This document shows, piece by piece, positions 47,724 to 58,484 of a stretch of 64,000 nt of DNA. Made by a program: the position numbers and the translations under genes. The stretch is taken from positions 124,001 to 188,000 of the forward strand of contig NZ_LXGN01000056.1 in NCBI RefSeq assembly GCF_009372255.1. The letters run 5' to 3'. The number at the start of each line of letters is the position of its first letter. Positions within the stretch are counted from its first letter, which is position 1. The notes below the pieces were generated by a model. The model worked only from the letters and a program-made list of their open reading frames with translations, was not told the origin of the DNA and did not search any database. The stretch comes from Acinetobacter guerrae. GTDB lineage: Bacteria > Pseudomonadota > Gammaproteobacteria > Pseudomonadales > Moraxellaceae.

Positions 47724-50700
47724 TTAGGTATGTGGTTGGATTTTTAAACCCGATAACCATGCGCGTAATCCAGCGGGTTTTAGCGGTTTTTTCAGCAGCA
47801 CGATGTTCATTTCCTTTAAACGTTGAGGCAATTCGGGGTCTGAATCGGCGGTAATTAAAGCCACGGATGCTGATGCGGGACGGTGCGCCAAAATAAAGTC
47901 GAGTCCTCGTTGATCCTGATTTAAGTGCTGATCGATCAACCAAACTTGAATATCCTCAGTCTGAATAATTTTTAAGGCTTGTTCAGGCTCAGTTGCTTTA
48001 AATACGGTGTAGCCCCATTTCGACAATAACGCAGCCATGCCTTCCAGAATGGTTTCATCATTATCTAAACACAGGACTCGATAACCTGTTGTTAGCATTG
48101 CGGTATTTTGTTGTATGAGGGTTGTTGTCTTCTGTGGTGCGGGAACGGTTGGAACTTCAATCATGAAACATGAGCCTTTCCCTAATTCAGAATACACGTC
48201 TACAGGGTAGTCTAAGAGGCTAGTCATACGTTGAACAATGGCCAAACCCAAACCTAAGCCTTGCTCACCCCATGGCGAGGTATGACCACAACGCTCAAAC
48301 TCCTGAAAAAGTTTAATACGCTGCTCTTCTGCAATACCCGGACCTGTATCCCAAACACCGATGCGGATATGTTGTGTTTTTTTGGCAGAACGTAATACTC
48401 CAACCACCACACGCCCAGAGGCGGTATAGCGCAATGCATTACTCACAAAGTTCTGGATAATACGTCGAATCCATTGAGGATCAGTATCTATCCAGAATTG
48501 GGCATCATGGACTTTCAACAGGATATGACGTTGAGCGGCAATCGATTTAAACTGTAGTGAAAGGTCACTTAGTAAATCATGTAGTGGATAAGCCTGTCGT
48601 TTCGGTTGTAATGAGCCGCCTTCTAATCGAGCAATATCGAGTAAGGCAGATAGCATGCTTTCAGCACCATACAATGCACGGTCAAGCTGTTGTAGGGTTT
48701 GGCGTTCTTGTTCACTATGCACGCTTTGTTCAAGTACAGTACTAAATAGGCGGGCTGCATGCATCGGCTGTAGCAAATCGTGACTGGCGGCTGCAATAAA
48801 TCGGCTTTTCGACATATTGGCTTTGTCAGCCTGTTCTCGTGCCAATTGCTGTTCAGTTAAAGCATCTGCTAACTGTTGAGTCCGATCCATGACGCGTGCT
48901 TCAAGCATTGCTTCATTTTCGCGGAACGCCGTAATATCAGCAAAAGTAGTGACAAAGCCCCCACCTTCGATGGGATTGCCGCGCATCTGAATCACGCGAC
49001 CATCTTTACGAATCCGTTCAAACTCATGTGCGCTTCCCACTTGCATCCAATGAATGCGTTTGCGTACATGTTCTTCGACAGAACCCGGCCCGCATTCGCC
49101 ACGCTCGGCGTTATAACGAATCAGATCTGCAATCGGGCAACCGACATAAACCAGATCTTTAGGATAATCAAACAGTTTTAAATATTGATTATTCCATGCG
49201 ACCAGACACATATTTTCATCGACTACGCTCACACCTTGTGTCATATGATCAATCATGGTCATGAGCAAGTTTTGGTTAAAACGCTGCCATTGAGATGCCT
49301 GATCCAGAATATTGGCGACTTGCCCCAAAGCCAGACCATTATTGACCATTGCGGTGGTTAGCAAAGTTCTTGCAGATGCAGCACCAATAGTTCCAGCCAA
49401 ATATTGTTCAGTAAATCGCCACCACATGCCGTTGGCAAAACTGTGTTCATTGAGCAATACGTTGTTTTGATTGCTAAATTGTATAAAAGCCTGTTGAGTA
49501 GGTCGATCACCAGTAATACGTTTGGCCAGAGTAATCAGATCACCTACTCTGAGTCGAGCTGCATCGTGATGCAGATAATTCATATCTGTCGAGGTTTGAT
49601 GTGCAGGTAAGGGTTTGGTTTCATAATAAAAGAAACTTTCAGCCTGAATTTGTTCCGCTACACTTGGACGGTAAATACGTGAAATCCAGACATATAAAAT
49701 AATATTTAAACCCAGTGCCCAAATTACCCCATGTGTTAATGGCGCAAAAGATTCAAAACCCAAGAGTGCTTCTGGGCGTAACCAACTGATTCCAAAAGGA
49801 CCTGATGTTAAAAAATGGTAGGAAAAATTCTGATATTGATCGGGTAGGCTTCTTAAAATTGTAGGAAGTAATAGCGTATACATCCACATCAAAAAGCCTA
49901 CAATCAATCCAGCATAAACGCCTTGTCGACTGCCCCCACGCCAATATAAGCCCCCAATCAGAGCGGGAGAAAATTGTGCAACGGCGCTAAAAGCCAATAA
50001 ACCAAAAACAGAAAGTTGATCAATATCATTAAAAAAATGGAAAAATAAAAAACCCAGTAGCATCACTGCCAAAATACAGATGCGGCGGGTAAATTTTAAC
50101 ATTTGCGGTAAACGGGTGTCGTGGCGCGAAATCAGGTTAAAACGCCATAAGGCAGGCATAATCAAGTCATTACTTAACATGATCGAGAGTGCTACCGAAG
50201 ACACGAGCAACATACCTGTAGAAGCAGAAAAACCACCCAAAAAAGCCAGCAGTGTGAGCCATTCCTGATTATAACTCAGGGGTAAGGACAGTACTGCTAC
50301 ATCGGGAATAGTAAGAAATTGAGGTGCGGCGTGTAATGCCCAACTGGCGATTGGAATAATAGCGAGCGTGGTTAAAATCAAATACACCGCAAACCAGCGT
50401 CGAGCGCCCCGAATATGTTTTTCGTCACGCAACTCTACCACTGCCACATGGAACTGACGAGGTAGACAGATGATTGCTAAACCTGCAAGCAAAGTCTGAA
50501 TCCAGAAAGTTTCAGGAACGCCAAATAATTGTACTTCGTGGAAAGTTTTTGCTACATCATGACTGATTTGTAGCATATTGTTTGGTGTTTCAAAGATAAA
50601 AAACAACGCTACACAGATCAGTGCAGAAAGTTTAACAAACGATTCAAATGCAACAGCTAGCATTAAACCACCATGCTGTTCTGTATTGGCAATCTGGCGC

Positions 50701-51221
50701 GTACCAAACATCATGGCAAGTATCGCTAGAACCCCAGTCATTAATAATACGCTGTTGGTCGTGGTATTTAAATGTGGCCCCTGATCGAGTACCACTGAAG
50801 CACTGAGGGCAATGGCGCGTAGCTGTAAGGCCAGATAGGGTATAATGGCAATCACGGCAAGAATGGTAACAAGAGAGGCTAATGTGCCACTTTTGCCATA
50901 ACGTGCAGCAATAAAATCGGCAATGGAAGAAATCGCATGGTGGCGGCGGACTCGACCTAAACGTCGCCAGATATCATAACCAAACCAAATAAATAATAAC
51001 GGCCCTAAGTAAATCGGTAGGAAGATGATTCCTTCACGAACGGCGGCACCTGTTGCGCCATAAAATGTCCACGACGAACAGTAAACGCCTAAAGTTAAGC
51101 TGAACAGCAGCATTCGTCCGCGTGTACTTAGACGACTGGCATGCTTTTCACCAAAAAAAGCACACAGGAATAAGACTAAAATATAAAGGGCCAATACCCC
51201 AATAATAAGCCAGCTGTTCAT
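47724..51221 (-). CDS. crbS: Hybrid sensor histidine kinase with sodium:solute symporter module, CrbS-like
   Basis: A 1165-residue protein (from ATG 51221; ATG 51254 is too close to its AAGG). The N-terminal half is a complete SSS-type transporter of about 13 helices, followed by a PAS domain (about 652-769, DENMCLVAWNNQYLKLF), a kinase with H-box His814 (FIAAASHDLLQPM), N-box FVSNALRYT, DTGPGI and GLGLGLAIV, and a C-terminal receiver (about 1047-1159, Asp1097 in WLIDQHL). This layout defines CrbS, the kinase of the acetate switch. It is divergent from yjcH-actP, likely targets. Confidence 0.88.
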   Translation of the reverse strand: MNSWLIIGVLALYILVLFLCAFFGEKHASRLSTRGRMLLFSLTLGVYCSSWTFYGATGAAVREGIIFLPIYLGPLLFIWFGYDIWRRLGRVRRHHAISSIADFIAARYGKSGTLASLVTILAVIAIIPYLALQLRAIALSASVVLDQGPHLNTTTNSVLLMTGVLAILAMMFGTRQIANTEQHGGLMLAVAFESFVKLSALICVALFFIFETPNNMLQISHDVAKTFHEVQLFGVPETFWIQTLLAGLAIICLPRQFHVAVVELRDEKHIRGARRWFAVYLILTTLAIIPIASWALHAAPQFLTIPDVAVLSLPLSYNQEWLTLLAFLGGFSASTGMLLVSSVALSIMLSNDLIMPALWRFNLISRHDTRLPQMLKFTRRICILAVMLLGFLFFHFFNDIDQLSVFGLLAFSAVAQFSPALIGGLYWRGGSRQGVYAGLIVGFLMWMYTLLLPTILRSLPDQYQNFSYHFLTSGPFGISWLRPEALLGFESFAPLTHGVIWALGLNIILYVWISRIYRPSVAEQIQAESFFYYETKPLPAHQTSTDMNYLHHDAARLRVGDLITLAKRITGDRPTQQAFIQFSNQNNVLLNEHSFANGMWWRFTEQYLAGTIGAASARTLLTTAMVNNGLALGQVANILDQASQWQRFNQNLLMTMIDHMTQGVSVVDENMCLVAWNNQYLKLFDYPKDLVYVGCPIADLIRYNAERGECGPGSVEEHVRKRIHWMQVGSAHEFERIRKDGRVIQMRGNPIEGGGFVTTFADITAFRENEAMLEARVMDRTQQLADALTEQQLAREQADKANMSKSRFIAAASHDLLQPMHAARLFSTVLEQSVHSEQERQTLQQLDRALYGAESMLSALLDIARLEGGSLQPKRQAYPLHDLLSDLSLQFKSIAAQRHILLKVHDAQFWIDTDPQWIRRIIQNFVSNALRYTASGRVVVGVLRSAKKTQHIRIGVWDTGPGIAEEQRIKLFQEFERCGHTSPWGEQGLGLGLAIVQRMTSLLDYPVDVYSELGKGSCFMIEVPTVPAPQKTTTLIQQNTAMLTTGYRVLCLDNDETILEGMAALLSKWGYTVFKATEPEQALKIIQTEDIQVWLIDQHLNQDQRGLDFILAHRPASASVALITADSDPELPQRLKEMNIVLLKKPLKPAGLRAWLSGLKIQPHT

Positions 51222-51403
51222 AGCACCTAAACTGTTCAACGCTTGGACTATCATACCTTAAGCCAATACAAAGCTTTGCATGTTGTATAAAATTTAGCGA
51301 CCAAAGTCTAAGTTACGAACCTGATACAAGCTTGTTAATTTAGTAGCGTAAAGAAAAAGGATTAAAAAGCGCCCATCGATGGCCGCTGTAAAAGGAGTAG
51401 TTT

Positions 51404-51736
51404 ATGGATGACGTTCAGGTAGAGCGAATTCTACAAAATCCAAAATTCAAAAAAATGGTTAGCAAGAAAGCGACATTAAGTTGGACACTCACAGGAATTA
51501 TGTTGTTTGTTTATGTCGGATTCATGTTACTCGTTGGATACAACAAAGAATTTTTAATGAGTTCATTTAACGGTGGTGTGACAACTTGGGGAATTCCTTT
51601 AGGTTTAGGCATTATCGTATTGTCCTTTGTACTATGTGCAGTGTATTCATACATTGCCAATAATACCCTCGATCAGCTCAATGAAGATGCTTTAAAAGAA
51701 GTTGAAGCCATTACTCACGAGAAAGGATTACACTAA
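51404..51736 (+). CDS. yjcH: DUF485 membrane protein (YjcH-like)
   Basis: A 110-residue protein with the DUF485 signature ([18 protein letters not shown]) and two membrane helices (around 27-46 and 62-88). It almost always precedes actP and may assist the symporter. The ribosome site AAAGGAG precedes the ATG. Its TAA overlaps the ATG of actP (TAATG), indicating coupled translation. Confidence 0.9.
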   Translation: MDDVQVERILQNPKFKKMVSKKATLSWTLTGIMLFVYVGFMLLVGYNKEFLMSSFNGGVTTWGIPLGLGIIVLSFVLCAVYSYIANNTLDQLNEDALKEVEAITHEKGLH

Positions 51737-53454
51737 TGATGAAATGGAATTCATTCAAGACACAAGCAGCGATTGCAGCGAGTGCGATGTTATCCACGAT
51801 CGCAATGGCTAGCCCTGATTTGGGGCAGGCACAACAGCAGGCCACCAACTGGCATGCGATTATTATGTTTGTGATCTTTGTAGGCGGGACCCTGTTTATT
51901 ACCAAATGGGCGGCCAAACAAACCACAAATACCAAAGATTTCTATACTGCGGGTGGCGGCATTTCTGGTTTTCAGAATGGCCTAGCGATTGCGGGGGACT
52001 ATATGTCCGCGGCATCCTTCCTCGGCATTTCTGCGATGGTATTTAGCTCAGGCTTTGACGGCTTACTTTATTCCCTCGGTTTTATGGTGGGTTGGCCAAT
52101 CGTTTTATTTCTAATTGCCGAGCGTCTGCGTAATTTAGGGAAATATAACCTGTCGGATGTTGTGTCGTTCCGTCTGGAAGAAAAGCCAGTACGTACTTTG
52201 GCAGCGTTTAGTTCATTAGTGGTTGTAGCATTCTATCTGATTGCACAAATGGTAGGTGCTGGACAGCTAATCAAACTATTATTCGGTTTGAACTATAATA
52301 TCGCAGTCGTGATTGTGGGCTTACTCATGATGGCCTACGTAATTTTCGGTGGTATGTTAGCGACAACATGGGTACAGATCATCAAAGCAGTACTGTTACT
52401 TTCAGGTGCAACTTTCATGGCCTTTATGGTGATGAAAGCAGTGGGCTTTAGCTTCAGTAATATGTTTACTCAAGCGATTGATGTCTATGCCAATGTCCGC
52501 AGTATTAGTTTTGAAGAAGCATCCAAAATTATGGGTCCAGGTAAGCTTGCAGCGAATCCAATCGATGCGATTTCTCTTGGATTGGCATTGATGTTTGGTA
52601 CAGCAGGTTTGCCACATATCTTGATGCGTTTCTTTACTGTAAAAGATGCGAAAGAAGCACGTAAATCGGTTGTAGTTGCGACTGGATTCATTGGTTATTT
52701 CTATCTACTTACCTTCATTATTGGTTTTGGCGCGATTCTATTTGTTTCAAACAACCCACAGTTCCTAGATGTTGCCAAAATGGCAATGACAGGCAAACTT
52801 GAGTTAATGGGTGGTAACAATATGGCTGCGGTGCATTTAAGTGATGCATTGGGCGGCGACTTGTTCATGGGCTTTATTTCAGCAGTCGCTTTCGCAACGA
52901 TTCTTGCAGTGGTGGCAGGTTTAACTCTTTCTGGTGCATCAGCAATTTCACATGACTTGTATGCAAACGTCTTTAGAAAAGGTAAAACAACACCTGAGTC
53001 TGAATTGCGTATGTCTAAAATTGCAACCATGGGACTTGCTATCTTTGCGATGATTTTGGGCATCTTGTTTGAAAAGCAAAATGTAGCATTCATGGTCGGC
53101 CTAGCTTTCTCGGTGGCATGTTGTGCTAACTTCCCAATCCTCGTATTGTCAATGTTCTGGAAAGGTTTAACGACACGCGGTGCAGTCATTGGTGGAGTGG
53201 TCGGTTTAACTACTGCTGTAGTGTTAATCATCCTGTCTAAAGCAGTTTGGGTCGATACTCTGAAAATTTCTGACACGCCAATTAACCCATTCAACGGCCC
53301 TGCAATTTTTGCAATGCCTTTGTCATTCTTGTGCTGTTGGTTCTTCTCAATTACAGATAACTCCGCCCGTGCAAAAGCAGAACGTAAAGCATTTGATGCT
53401 CAATATGTTCGCTCGATGACAGGTGTCGGCATCTCTGGTGCTTCAGATCATTAA
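51736..53454 (+). CDS. actP: Cation/acetate symporter
   Basis: Takes up acetate with a cation across the inner membrane. The 572-residue product has an N-terminal signal-like helix ([15 protein letters not shown]), then about 13 helices with SSS motifs [52 protein letters not shown] and [24 protein letters not shown]. With yjcH it forms an operon closed by a strong terminator and is a probable CrbSR target. Confidence 0.95.
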   Translation: MMKWNSFKTQAAIAASAMLSTIAMASPDLGQAQQQATNWHAIIMFVIFVGGTLFITKWAAKQTTNTKDFYTAGGGISGFQNGLAIAGDYMSAASFLGISAMVFSSGFDGLLYSLGFMVGWPIVLFLIAERLRNLGKYNLSDVVSFRLEEKPVRTLAAFSSLVVVAFYLIAQMVGAGQLIKLLFGLNYNIAVVIVGLLMMAYVIFGGMLATTWVQIIKAVLLLSGATFMAFMVMKAVGFSFSNMFTQAIDVYANVRSISFEEASKIMGPGKLAANPIDAISLGLALMFGTAGLPHILMRFFTVKDAKEARKSVVVATGFIGYFYLLTFIIGFGAILFVSNNPQFLDVAKMAMTGKLELMGGNNMAAVHLSDALGGDLFMGFISAVAFATILAVVAGLTLSGASAISHDLYANVFRKGKTTPESELRMSKIATMGLAIFAMILGILFEKQNVAFMVGLAFSVACCANFPILVLSMFWKGLTTRGAVIGGVVGLTTAVVLIILSKAVWVDTLKISDTPINPFNGPAIFAMPLSFLCCWFFSITDNSARAKAERKAFDAQYVRSMTGVGISGASDH

Positions 53455-53483
53455 TATCTGAGATTAAATAAGTTAAAAATTGA

Positions 53484-53514
53484 AAAAGACTGTCCGAAAG
53501 GGCAGTCTTTTATC
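53484..53514 (+). terminator. Rho-independent terminator of yjcH-actP
   Basis: AAAGACTGTCC / GGGCAGTCTTT (one G-T pair) with a GAAA loop and T-run. Confidence 0.92.
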
Positions 53515-53525
53515 TTTATGATCGA

Positions 53526-53900
53526 CTATTTCTTGGTATAAACCTGACCATTAACTTGCATTTTCCATTGGCCATTTTCTTTATAGGGCGCATGGTCAAC
53601 TTTGAAGCTTTTACCCAGTTCACCTTGTCCAATTTCAAAGCTATTATCATCAAATTGAGTAATGGCGGCTTTAATATCAGAATGTTCAGTCAAACTCACT
53701 TCACTCTCAGGCGTTTTCTGATCTTGATGTTCATTATGTTTATACGTCACCTGACCATTCTTTTCGATTTTTAAAGTATCAGTACTACTTTGCCAGTTTC
53801 CAATATAATCAGGATGTTGTTCAAGCATTGGATTGGTTTTACCACATGCCGTTAACATTAGTGCCAAACCAATACTAAGCACAAGGGAAGCATGTTTCAT
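53526..53900 (-). CDS. Small lipoprotein of unknown function
   Basis: A 124-residue protein with a lipoprotein signal peptide (SIGLALMLTAC, lipidated Cys19). The mature part has a short beta-rich domain: GNWQSSTDTLKIEKNGQVTY and FKVDHAPYKENGQWKMQVNG, a pattern of small lipocalin-like or YD-type outer-membrane lipoproteins. No neighbour suggests a role. Confidence 0.75.
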   Translation of the reverse strand: MKHASLVLSIGLALMLTACGKTNPMLEQHPDYIGNWQSSTDTLKIEKNGQVTYKHNEHQDQKTPESEVSLTEHSDIKAAITQFDDNSFEIGQGELGKSFKVDHAPYKENGQWKMQVNGQVYTKK

Positions 53901-54097
53901 TCGTTATGACCTTATTGAATTATTTCAGGTTATTATGTGATATGAGGCTGTAACAAGTTGCAATATTTTGATCATTTTCTGTGAAACATTTTTACATAAA
54001 TGCTCTGTACTCTATATGGTAAGTCAAGAGAATATAAATGGATCTTCAAGCAAAATCTTATTAATAAAACAACAAAAACTATTGGATATTCAGGTCA

Positions 54098-54796
54098 ATG
54101 CAAACTTTAAAAGATTTCTGGCAAGGCTTTCGCGTATTACCATCGGCATGGTTGTTACTGGTACAGTTATTTATTTTAATCCTGTCATCTTTGACCAACG
54201 ATAGCCATTTATCTTACCGTGCAATTAGTTGGGTGTTAGGTGTATTGGCATTACTTATTATTGCAAAAGTGATTCGTCAGTCACCTGCATTTAGTGCTTT
54301 GGGATTATTATTTGTTAGTGGCGCACTTTTATTTTCTGTCTTAATTTTATTGGGTTATCGCGAACCATTTATCCAGATTATGGCACATGGATTTGAAAGT
54401 CTGGCTTATTTCTATGCAGCCTATGGTTTATTACGTTATATGTTTGCAGACCGTTACCTGACTAAGGATGAACTTTTTGCGGCGGGCGCTGTATTTACCT
54501 TACTCGCATGGGGCTTTGCTTTTCTCTATAACATTTGCCAATTGATTGTTCCGACCAGTTTTATTAAACCTGATCATACGGGTTTAAAAAGTTGGCTAGA
54601 TTTATTGTTTTTAAGCTTTAGTCTTCAATCTGCGACAGGCCTTTCAGATATTATACCTTCTGGCGCAGCAGCCCGAGTCATTGCGATTATCCAGATGTTT
54701 GGCGGCGTGATGTATCTGGCGGTCATTGTCTCGCGTCTTATAGCACTTCAGTATATCCGACATATACCAAAACAATCAGAACATAAAGATCAATAA
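54098..54796 (+). CDS. Ion-channel-like membrane protein
   Basis: A 232-residue protein with about six hydrophobic helices. The C-terminal part has the layout of the two-helix potassium-channel pore: LLFLSFSLQSATGLSDIIPSG followed by an inner helix MFGGVMYLAVIVSRLIAL. The expected selectivity filter TVGYGD is replaced by TGLSDI, so ion specificity cannot be assumed. It is a single gene between a lipoprotein gene and a BCCT transporter gene. Confidence 0.7.
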   Translation: MQTLKDFWQGFRVLPSAWLLLVQLFILILSSLTNDSHLSYRAISWVLGVLALLIIAKVIRQSPAFSALGLLFVSGALLFSVLILLGYREPFIQIMAHGFESLAYFYAAYGLLRYMFADRYLTKDELFAAGAVFTLLAWGFAFLYNICQLIVPTSFIKPDHTGLKSWLDLLFLSFSLQSATGLSDIIPSGAAARVIAIIQMFGGVMYLAVIVSRLIALQYIRHIPKQSEHKDQ

Positions 54797-54972
54797 AACT
54801 CTGTTACAGCTCTACAACGTTTTTTATGAAAACTCTCCATAGAATATAAAAGCTAAGAGCCAAGTTGCTGTTCTTTAAAGATAAGCATGCTCTTATACAT
54901 TTTCACTTTGAGTGTTGCCTTCTGTTGTGATCGTGATGATCACGTCTTTATTAAAAAATAATCGGGGGATCT

Positions 54973-56946
54973 ATGCCTTCCAAAACGCCATCTTGGATGA
55001 GTAATATCAATCCAAATGTGTTTTTTAGTACACTTGCAATCATTGCGATTTTTCTCGCAATTGTCATTATTGCACCTAATTCATTTGAGTTATTGACTCA
55101 GCAGCTTAAAGACTGGATTACCGTGTCGTTTAGCTGGTTTTATGTTTTGTCTGTTGCTCTTTTTCTAATTTTATTGATTGTGATTGCTTGTTCGTCAAGC
55201 GGTAAAATTAAATTAGGCCCTGATCATAGTCAACCTGAATACAGTAATAGTTCTTGGTTTGCCATGCTGTTTACAGCAGGAATGGGCATTGGTCTGATGT
55301 TCTTTGGTGTAGCAGAACCAATCATGCATTACGTCACGCCTCCGACAGGAGAACCTGAAACGATTCTTGCTGCACAGCAGGCAATGCGAGTTACATTTTT
55401 TCATTGGGGCTTACATGCATGGGGAATTTATGCGATCGTGGCATTGTCACTAGCATACTTTGCCTATCGACATAATCTTCCTCTAAAAATTCGTTCTTCA
55501 CTCTATCCATTAATTGGCAAGAAAATTTATGGGCCAGCAGGGGACGCGGTCGATACTTTTGCAACCATTGGAACAATTTTTGGTGTCGCCACTACGCTTG
55601 GGTTTGGGGTGACTCAAATCGGTTCAGGGTTGAACTATTTATTTGGTTTGGAAACATCAGCAACTTCACAAGTGATTCTGATTATTGCCGTAAGTGCTAT
55701 GGCAGGGTTGTCAGTAGGTTTTGGTCTGGATAAAGGTATTAAACGACTTGCAGAACTTAATTTGGTCTTAGCACTGATTTTATTGCTATTTGTATTTTTT
55801 GCCAGTTCGACCATTTATTTACTACAAACCACAATTCAAAATGCTGGTCAGTATATTTCCAATCTTTTTGGCATGACCTTCAACCTCTATGCGTATCAAC
55901 CTACAGGTTGGATTGGAGGATGGACGATCATGTATTGGGCATGGTGGATTTCATGGTCTCCTTTTGTTGGAATGTTTATTGCGCGTGTCTCTAAGGGGCG
56001 AACCATTCGTGAATTTATTATTGGTGTTTTGTTTATTCCGACTGGTTTTACTTTAATCTGGATGGGCTTTATGGGAAATGCGGGCTTGTATAGCGTATTA
56101 CATGAAGGCAATACTGGGTTACTTAGTGCCATTCAAGGCGATTCATCAGTTGCTTTGTTTGAGTTTTTAGCAACTTTACCTTTCTCTGGTGTGATGAGTT
56201 CATTGGCAACCATTCTGGTGATCTTATTTTTTGTGACTTCGGCTGATTCTGGCGCATTGGTGGTCGATTATTTAACTGCTAAATCCGATGATTCACCTGT
56301 ATGGCAACGTTTGTTCTGGATTGTGGTGATGGCAGCGCTGGCTATTATTTTATTATTGGCAGGAGGTTTGACGGCATTACAATCTGCAACCATCATGAGT
56401 GCATTGCCTTTTACTGTGATCATGTTATTGATTTGTTGGGGGTTAATAAAAGCCTTAAGAATTGATAGTACTAAAATGCAAGCGATTCAGGAGGCAAGGA
56501 CTACGCCACGTGCGATTCAAAATCCAAGAAGTTGGCAGCAGCGTCTGGGTTTAATTATGCATTATCCACATAGTAAGCACGAGGTAGATGATTATATTCA
56601 AACGACTGTTAAGAGAGCATTTGAAAGTATCCAGAAAGAATTTAAACGTCGACATCTGAGCGCAAAGATTGAAGATACTGAAAATGGTCTAGTACTTAAA
56701 GTCGATCATCATGATGAAATCAACTTTATCTATAATGTGGTTTCACGTGAAACAGTACCGCCAAGTTTCATGGTAGATCAGTCTGATGCGAACGAGGTCG
56801 ATGAGTATTTTCAAGCGGAAGTCTTTTTGCGTGAAGGCGGACAGAATTATGATGTCATGGACTGGACGCAGGAAGATCTGATACAGGATATTATTGACCA
56901 ATATGAACGTCATTTATATTTTTTAAATATTGTTAGAACCACATAA
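54973..56946 (+). CDS. BCCT-family choline/betaine transporter, BetT-like
   Basis: A 657-residue inner-membrane transporter with 12 helices and the BCCT signatures GPDHSQPEYSNSSWFAMLFTAGMGIGLMFFGVAEPI and the aromatic box MYWAWWISWSPFVGMFIARVSKGRTIREF. A soluble C-terminal domain of about 130 residues (from HYPHSKHEVDDYI) is typical of proton-coupled, osmoregulated BetT forms. A ribosome-site-like GGGGGA precedes the ATG. Choline is the likely substrate; no bet genes are adjacent. Confidence 0.9.
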   Translation: MPSKTPSWMSNINPNVFFSTLAIIAIFLAIVIIAPNSFELLTQQLKDWITVSFSWFYVLSVALFLILLIVIACSSSGKIKLGPDHSQPEYSNSSWFAMLFTAGMGIGLMFFGVAEPIMHYVTPPTGEPETILAAQQAMRVTFFHWGLHAWGIYAIVALSLAYFAYRHNLPLKIRSSLYPLIGKKIYGPAGDAVDTFATIGTIFGVATTLGFGVTQIGSGLNYLFGLETSATSQVILIIAVSAMAGLSVGFGLDKGIKRLAELNLVLALILLLFVFFASSTIYLLQTTIQNAGQYISNLFGMTFNLYAYQPTGWIGGWTIMYWAWWISWSPFVGMFIARVSKGRTIREFIIGVLFIPTGFTLIWMGFMGNAGLYSVLHEGNTGLLSAIQGDSSVALFEFLATLPFSGVMSSLATILVILFFVTSADSGALVVDYLTAKSDDSPVWQRLFWIVVMAALAIILLLAGGLTALQSATIMSALPFTVIMLLICWGLIKALRIDSTKMQAIQEARTTPRAIQNPRSWQQRLGLIMHYPHSKHEVDDYIQTTVKRAFESIQKEFKRRHLSAKIEDTENGLVLKVDHHDEINFIYNVVSRETVPPSFMVDQSDANEVDEYFQAEVFLREGGQNYDVMDWTQEDLIQDIIDQYERHLYFLNIVRTT

Positions 56947-56948
56947 AT

Positions 56949-56981
56949 AAAAAGAGGACTCAAATGGAGTCCTCTTTTTTT
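56949..56981. terminator. Shared terminator between BCCT and Omp33-36 genes
   Basis: AAAGAGGACTC / GAGTCCTCTTT perfect stem with a 5-base loop, flanked by A- and T-runs; can act in both directions. Confidence 0.93.
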
Positions 56982-56998
56982 AGCAAAATTCAGATCAA

Positions 56999-57901
56999 TT
57001 AGAAACGAACTTTTGCATTTAAACCGATGGTTTGAGTATCAAGGTCAGAACCTTTTACATCAGCTTTTAGATAAGATGCACCTACAGCAACTGCTGGAGT
57101 AATGAAGTAATCTACATGACCACCCCAAGCTTGTTTAAAGCGACCTAGATCATCACCTTTGATGTTAGCTTCACCATCATTACCGATAAATGTTGCACCA
57201 ACACTAAGTTTTGGTGTTAGGTAAAGATCAGATTTTAAACCGTATTGATTTTCCTGACCAAATGCACCCGCAACTTCAAAACCAAAAGCCATATTTGTAC
57301 CGTCGATTGGACCCACGTATTTAGCACGTGCAGTAATCGCATCTTGGTCGTCCTGAATCGCCGCAGTTTGATTCACTGCCGAGTAGATACCATTGTTCAT
57401 GATGCCAAACGTATCTAGAGAAAACTGATCTGCAACGCTGGTATAACCAACTGCCATCAAGAAGTTAGGAAGCAACATTGCACCGACTTCTAATGCATAA
57501 CGATCGCCGTGGTCATCACGAGAGATGGCATTTTTACCATCAGCATCTGTGTGGTTGTACGATACGCTGGTGTAAACAGGAACATAAGGTGTTGGAAGAT
57601 AAGCTTCACCTTTTGCACCATAAGTACCAATATGATAGTTGATACCATCTTTCTCATCGTATTGCTGATAGCTATAACCAAGAGAGATGCTAGATGCTTG
57701 ATTTAAAAATGCGGCTTCAGCTAAAGGACCTTTAGACGCATCAACATCTTTCAAATAGAATGTACCGTTAAGGTCACCTGTAAAGTTTTTATCATTTGCC
57801 GTTGTATCTACAAATTCAGATTGACCCTGAACTTCAACTTGATACGCTTGCGCACCGGTCATGGCTAAAAGTAAAGCAGTGGCTAAACCGAGTTTTTTCA
57901 T
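56999..57901 (-). CDS. Outer-membrane porin of the Omp33-36 family
   Basis: A 300-residue protein from ATG 57901: signal peptide (KKLGLATALLLAMTGAQA), then AYQVEVQGQSEFVDTTANDK, PLAEAAFLNQASSISLGY, AMLLPNFLMAVGYTSVADQ and a final NAKVRF. These match Acinetobacter Omp33-36, a porin linked to carbapenem entry and virulence in A. baumannii. The reading frame upstream to 57955 lacks a signal peptide start and is not used. Confidence 0.9.
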   Translation of the reverse strand: MKKLGLATALLLAMTGAQAYQVEVQGQSEFVDTTANDKNFTGDLNGTFYLKDVDASKGPLAEAAFLNQASSISLGYSYQQYDEKDGINYHIGTYGAKGEAYLPTPYVPVYTSVSYNHTDADGKNAISRDDHGDRYALEVGAMLLPNFLMAVGYTSVADQFSLDTFGIMNNGIYSAVNQTAAIQDDQDAITARAKYVGPIDGTNMAFGFEVAGAFGQENQYGLKSDLYLTPKLSVGATFIGNDGEANIKGDDLGRFKQAWGGHVDYFITPAVAVGASYLKADVKGSDLDTQTIGLNAKVRF

Positions 57902-58440
57902 AGTAGTTTCCAGCATTAACAAGAAAATTAAGCTGCCGTCATTGTATTGTAACAAAATATGAAGTCAATCATGGAAAAGATGAACGTACATAACGCACTA
58001 ATCATGTTTAAGTGGTTGATTAAAAAGTGTTCATTTGAAATAAAATATGTCAACCTGAAAAAAATACCTTTTTTACAACTAGCTATCATGAAAAAAAAGC
58101 AATCGTAGCTATCATCTAGCATAAAAAATAATCACCTTTTTAATTGGAAAAAATAATTAATTTAATAAGAATTATCGATAAAAAATCTGTTATTGTTTTA
58201 TTGTTAATTCATTTATATGTGATTTGAGTATCATTTGTTGGATTAAAAATTAATTTAGTCGCAAATTTTGAATATTAAAAATTAGGATGTTCAATTAAAA
58301 AAATAAAATGGTCAGAAAGTTAACATTCAGAATAAAGAAGTGTGATGTCTTATGTAAAGAATGGTAAAAATCATGAAAAAAACATACTATTTTCCAGAAA
58401 TGCGCTTTACACCGAGTAATTTTATTTAGATAATAGCTTT
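57902..58440. other. Gene-free region upstream of the porin gene
   Basis: AT-rich DNA without a supported gene. It must contain the porin promoter on the minus strand. I see no repeats or motifs of note beyond A/T runs. Confidence 0.4.
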
Positions 58441-58448
58441 ATCAAATC

Positions 58449-58478
58449 TTGACTATTTCGCTAGGATTTAGTTATAGA
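58449..58478 (+). promoter_or_regulatory. Promoter of a candidate small RNA
   Basis: TTGACT (58449-58454) and TATAGA (58473-58478) with an 18-base spacer, close to sigma-70 consensus, and no open frame downstream. Confidence 0.5.
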
Positions 58479-58484
58479 TTCTCC

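Noticed and set aside
47576..47854. Plus-strand open frame of 92 codons
   Set aside because: Its second half is antisense to the conserved receiver domain of the hybrid kinase and it lacks a ribosome site.
53968..54204. Plus-strand open frame of 78 codons
   Set aside because: Overlaps the start of the ion-channel-like gene in another frame; no domain and no ribosome site.
57928..58122. Minus-strand open frame upstream of the porin gene
   Set aside because: AT-rich chance frame in the promoter region without a ribosome site.
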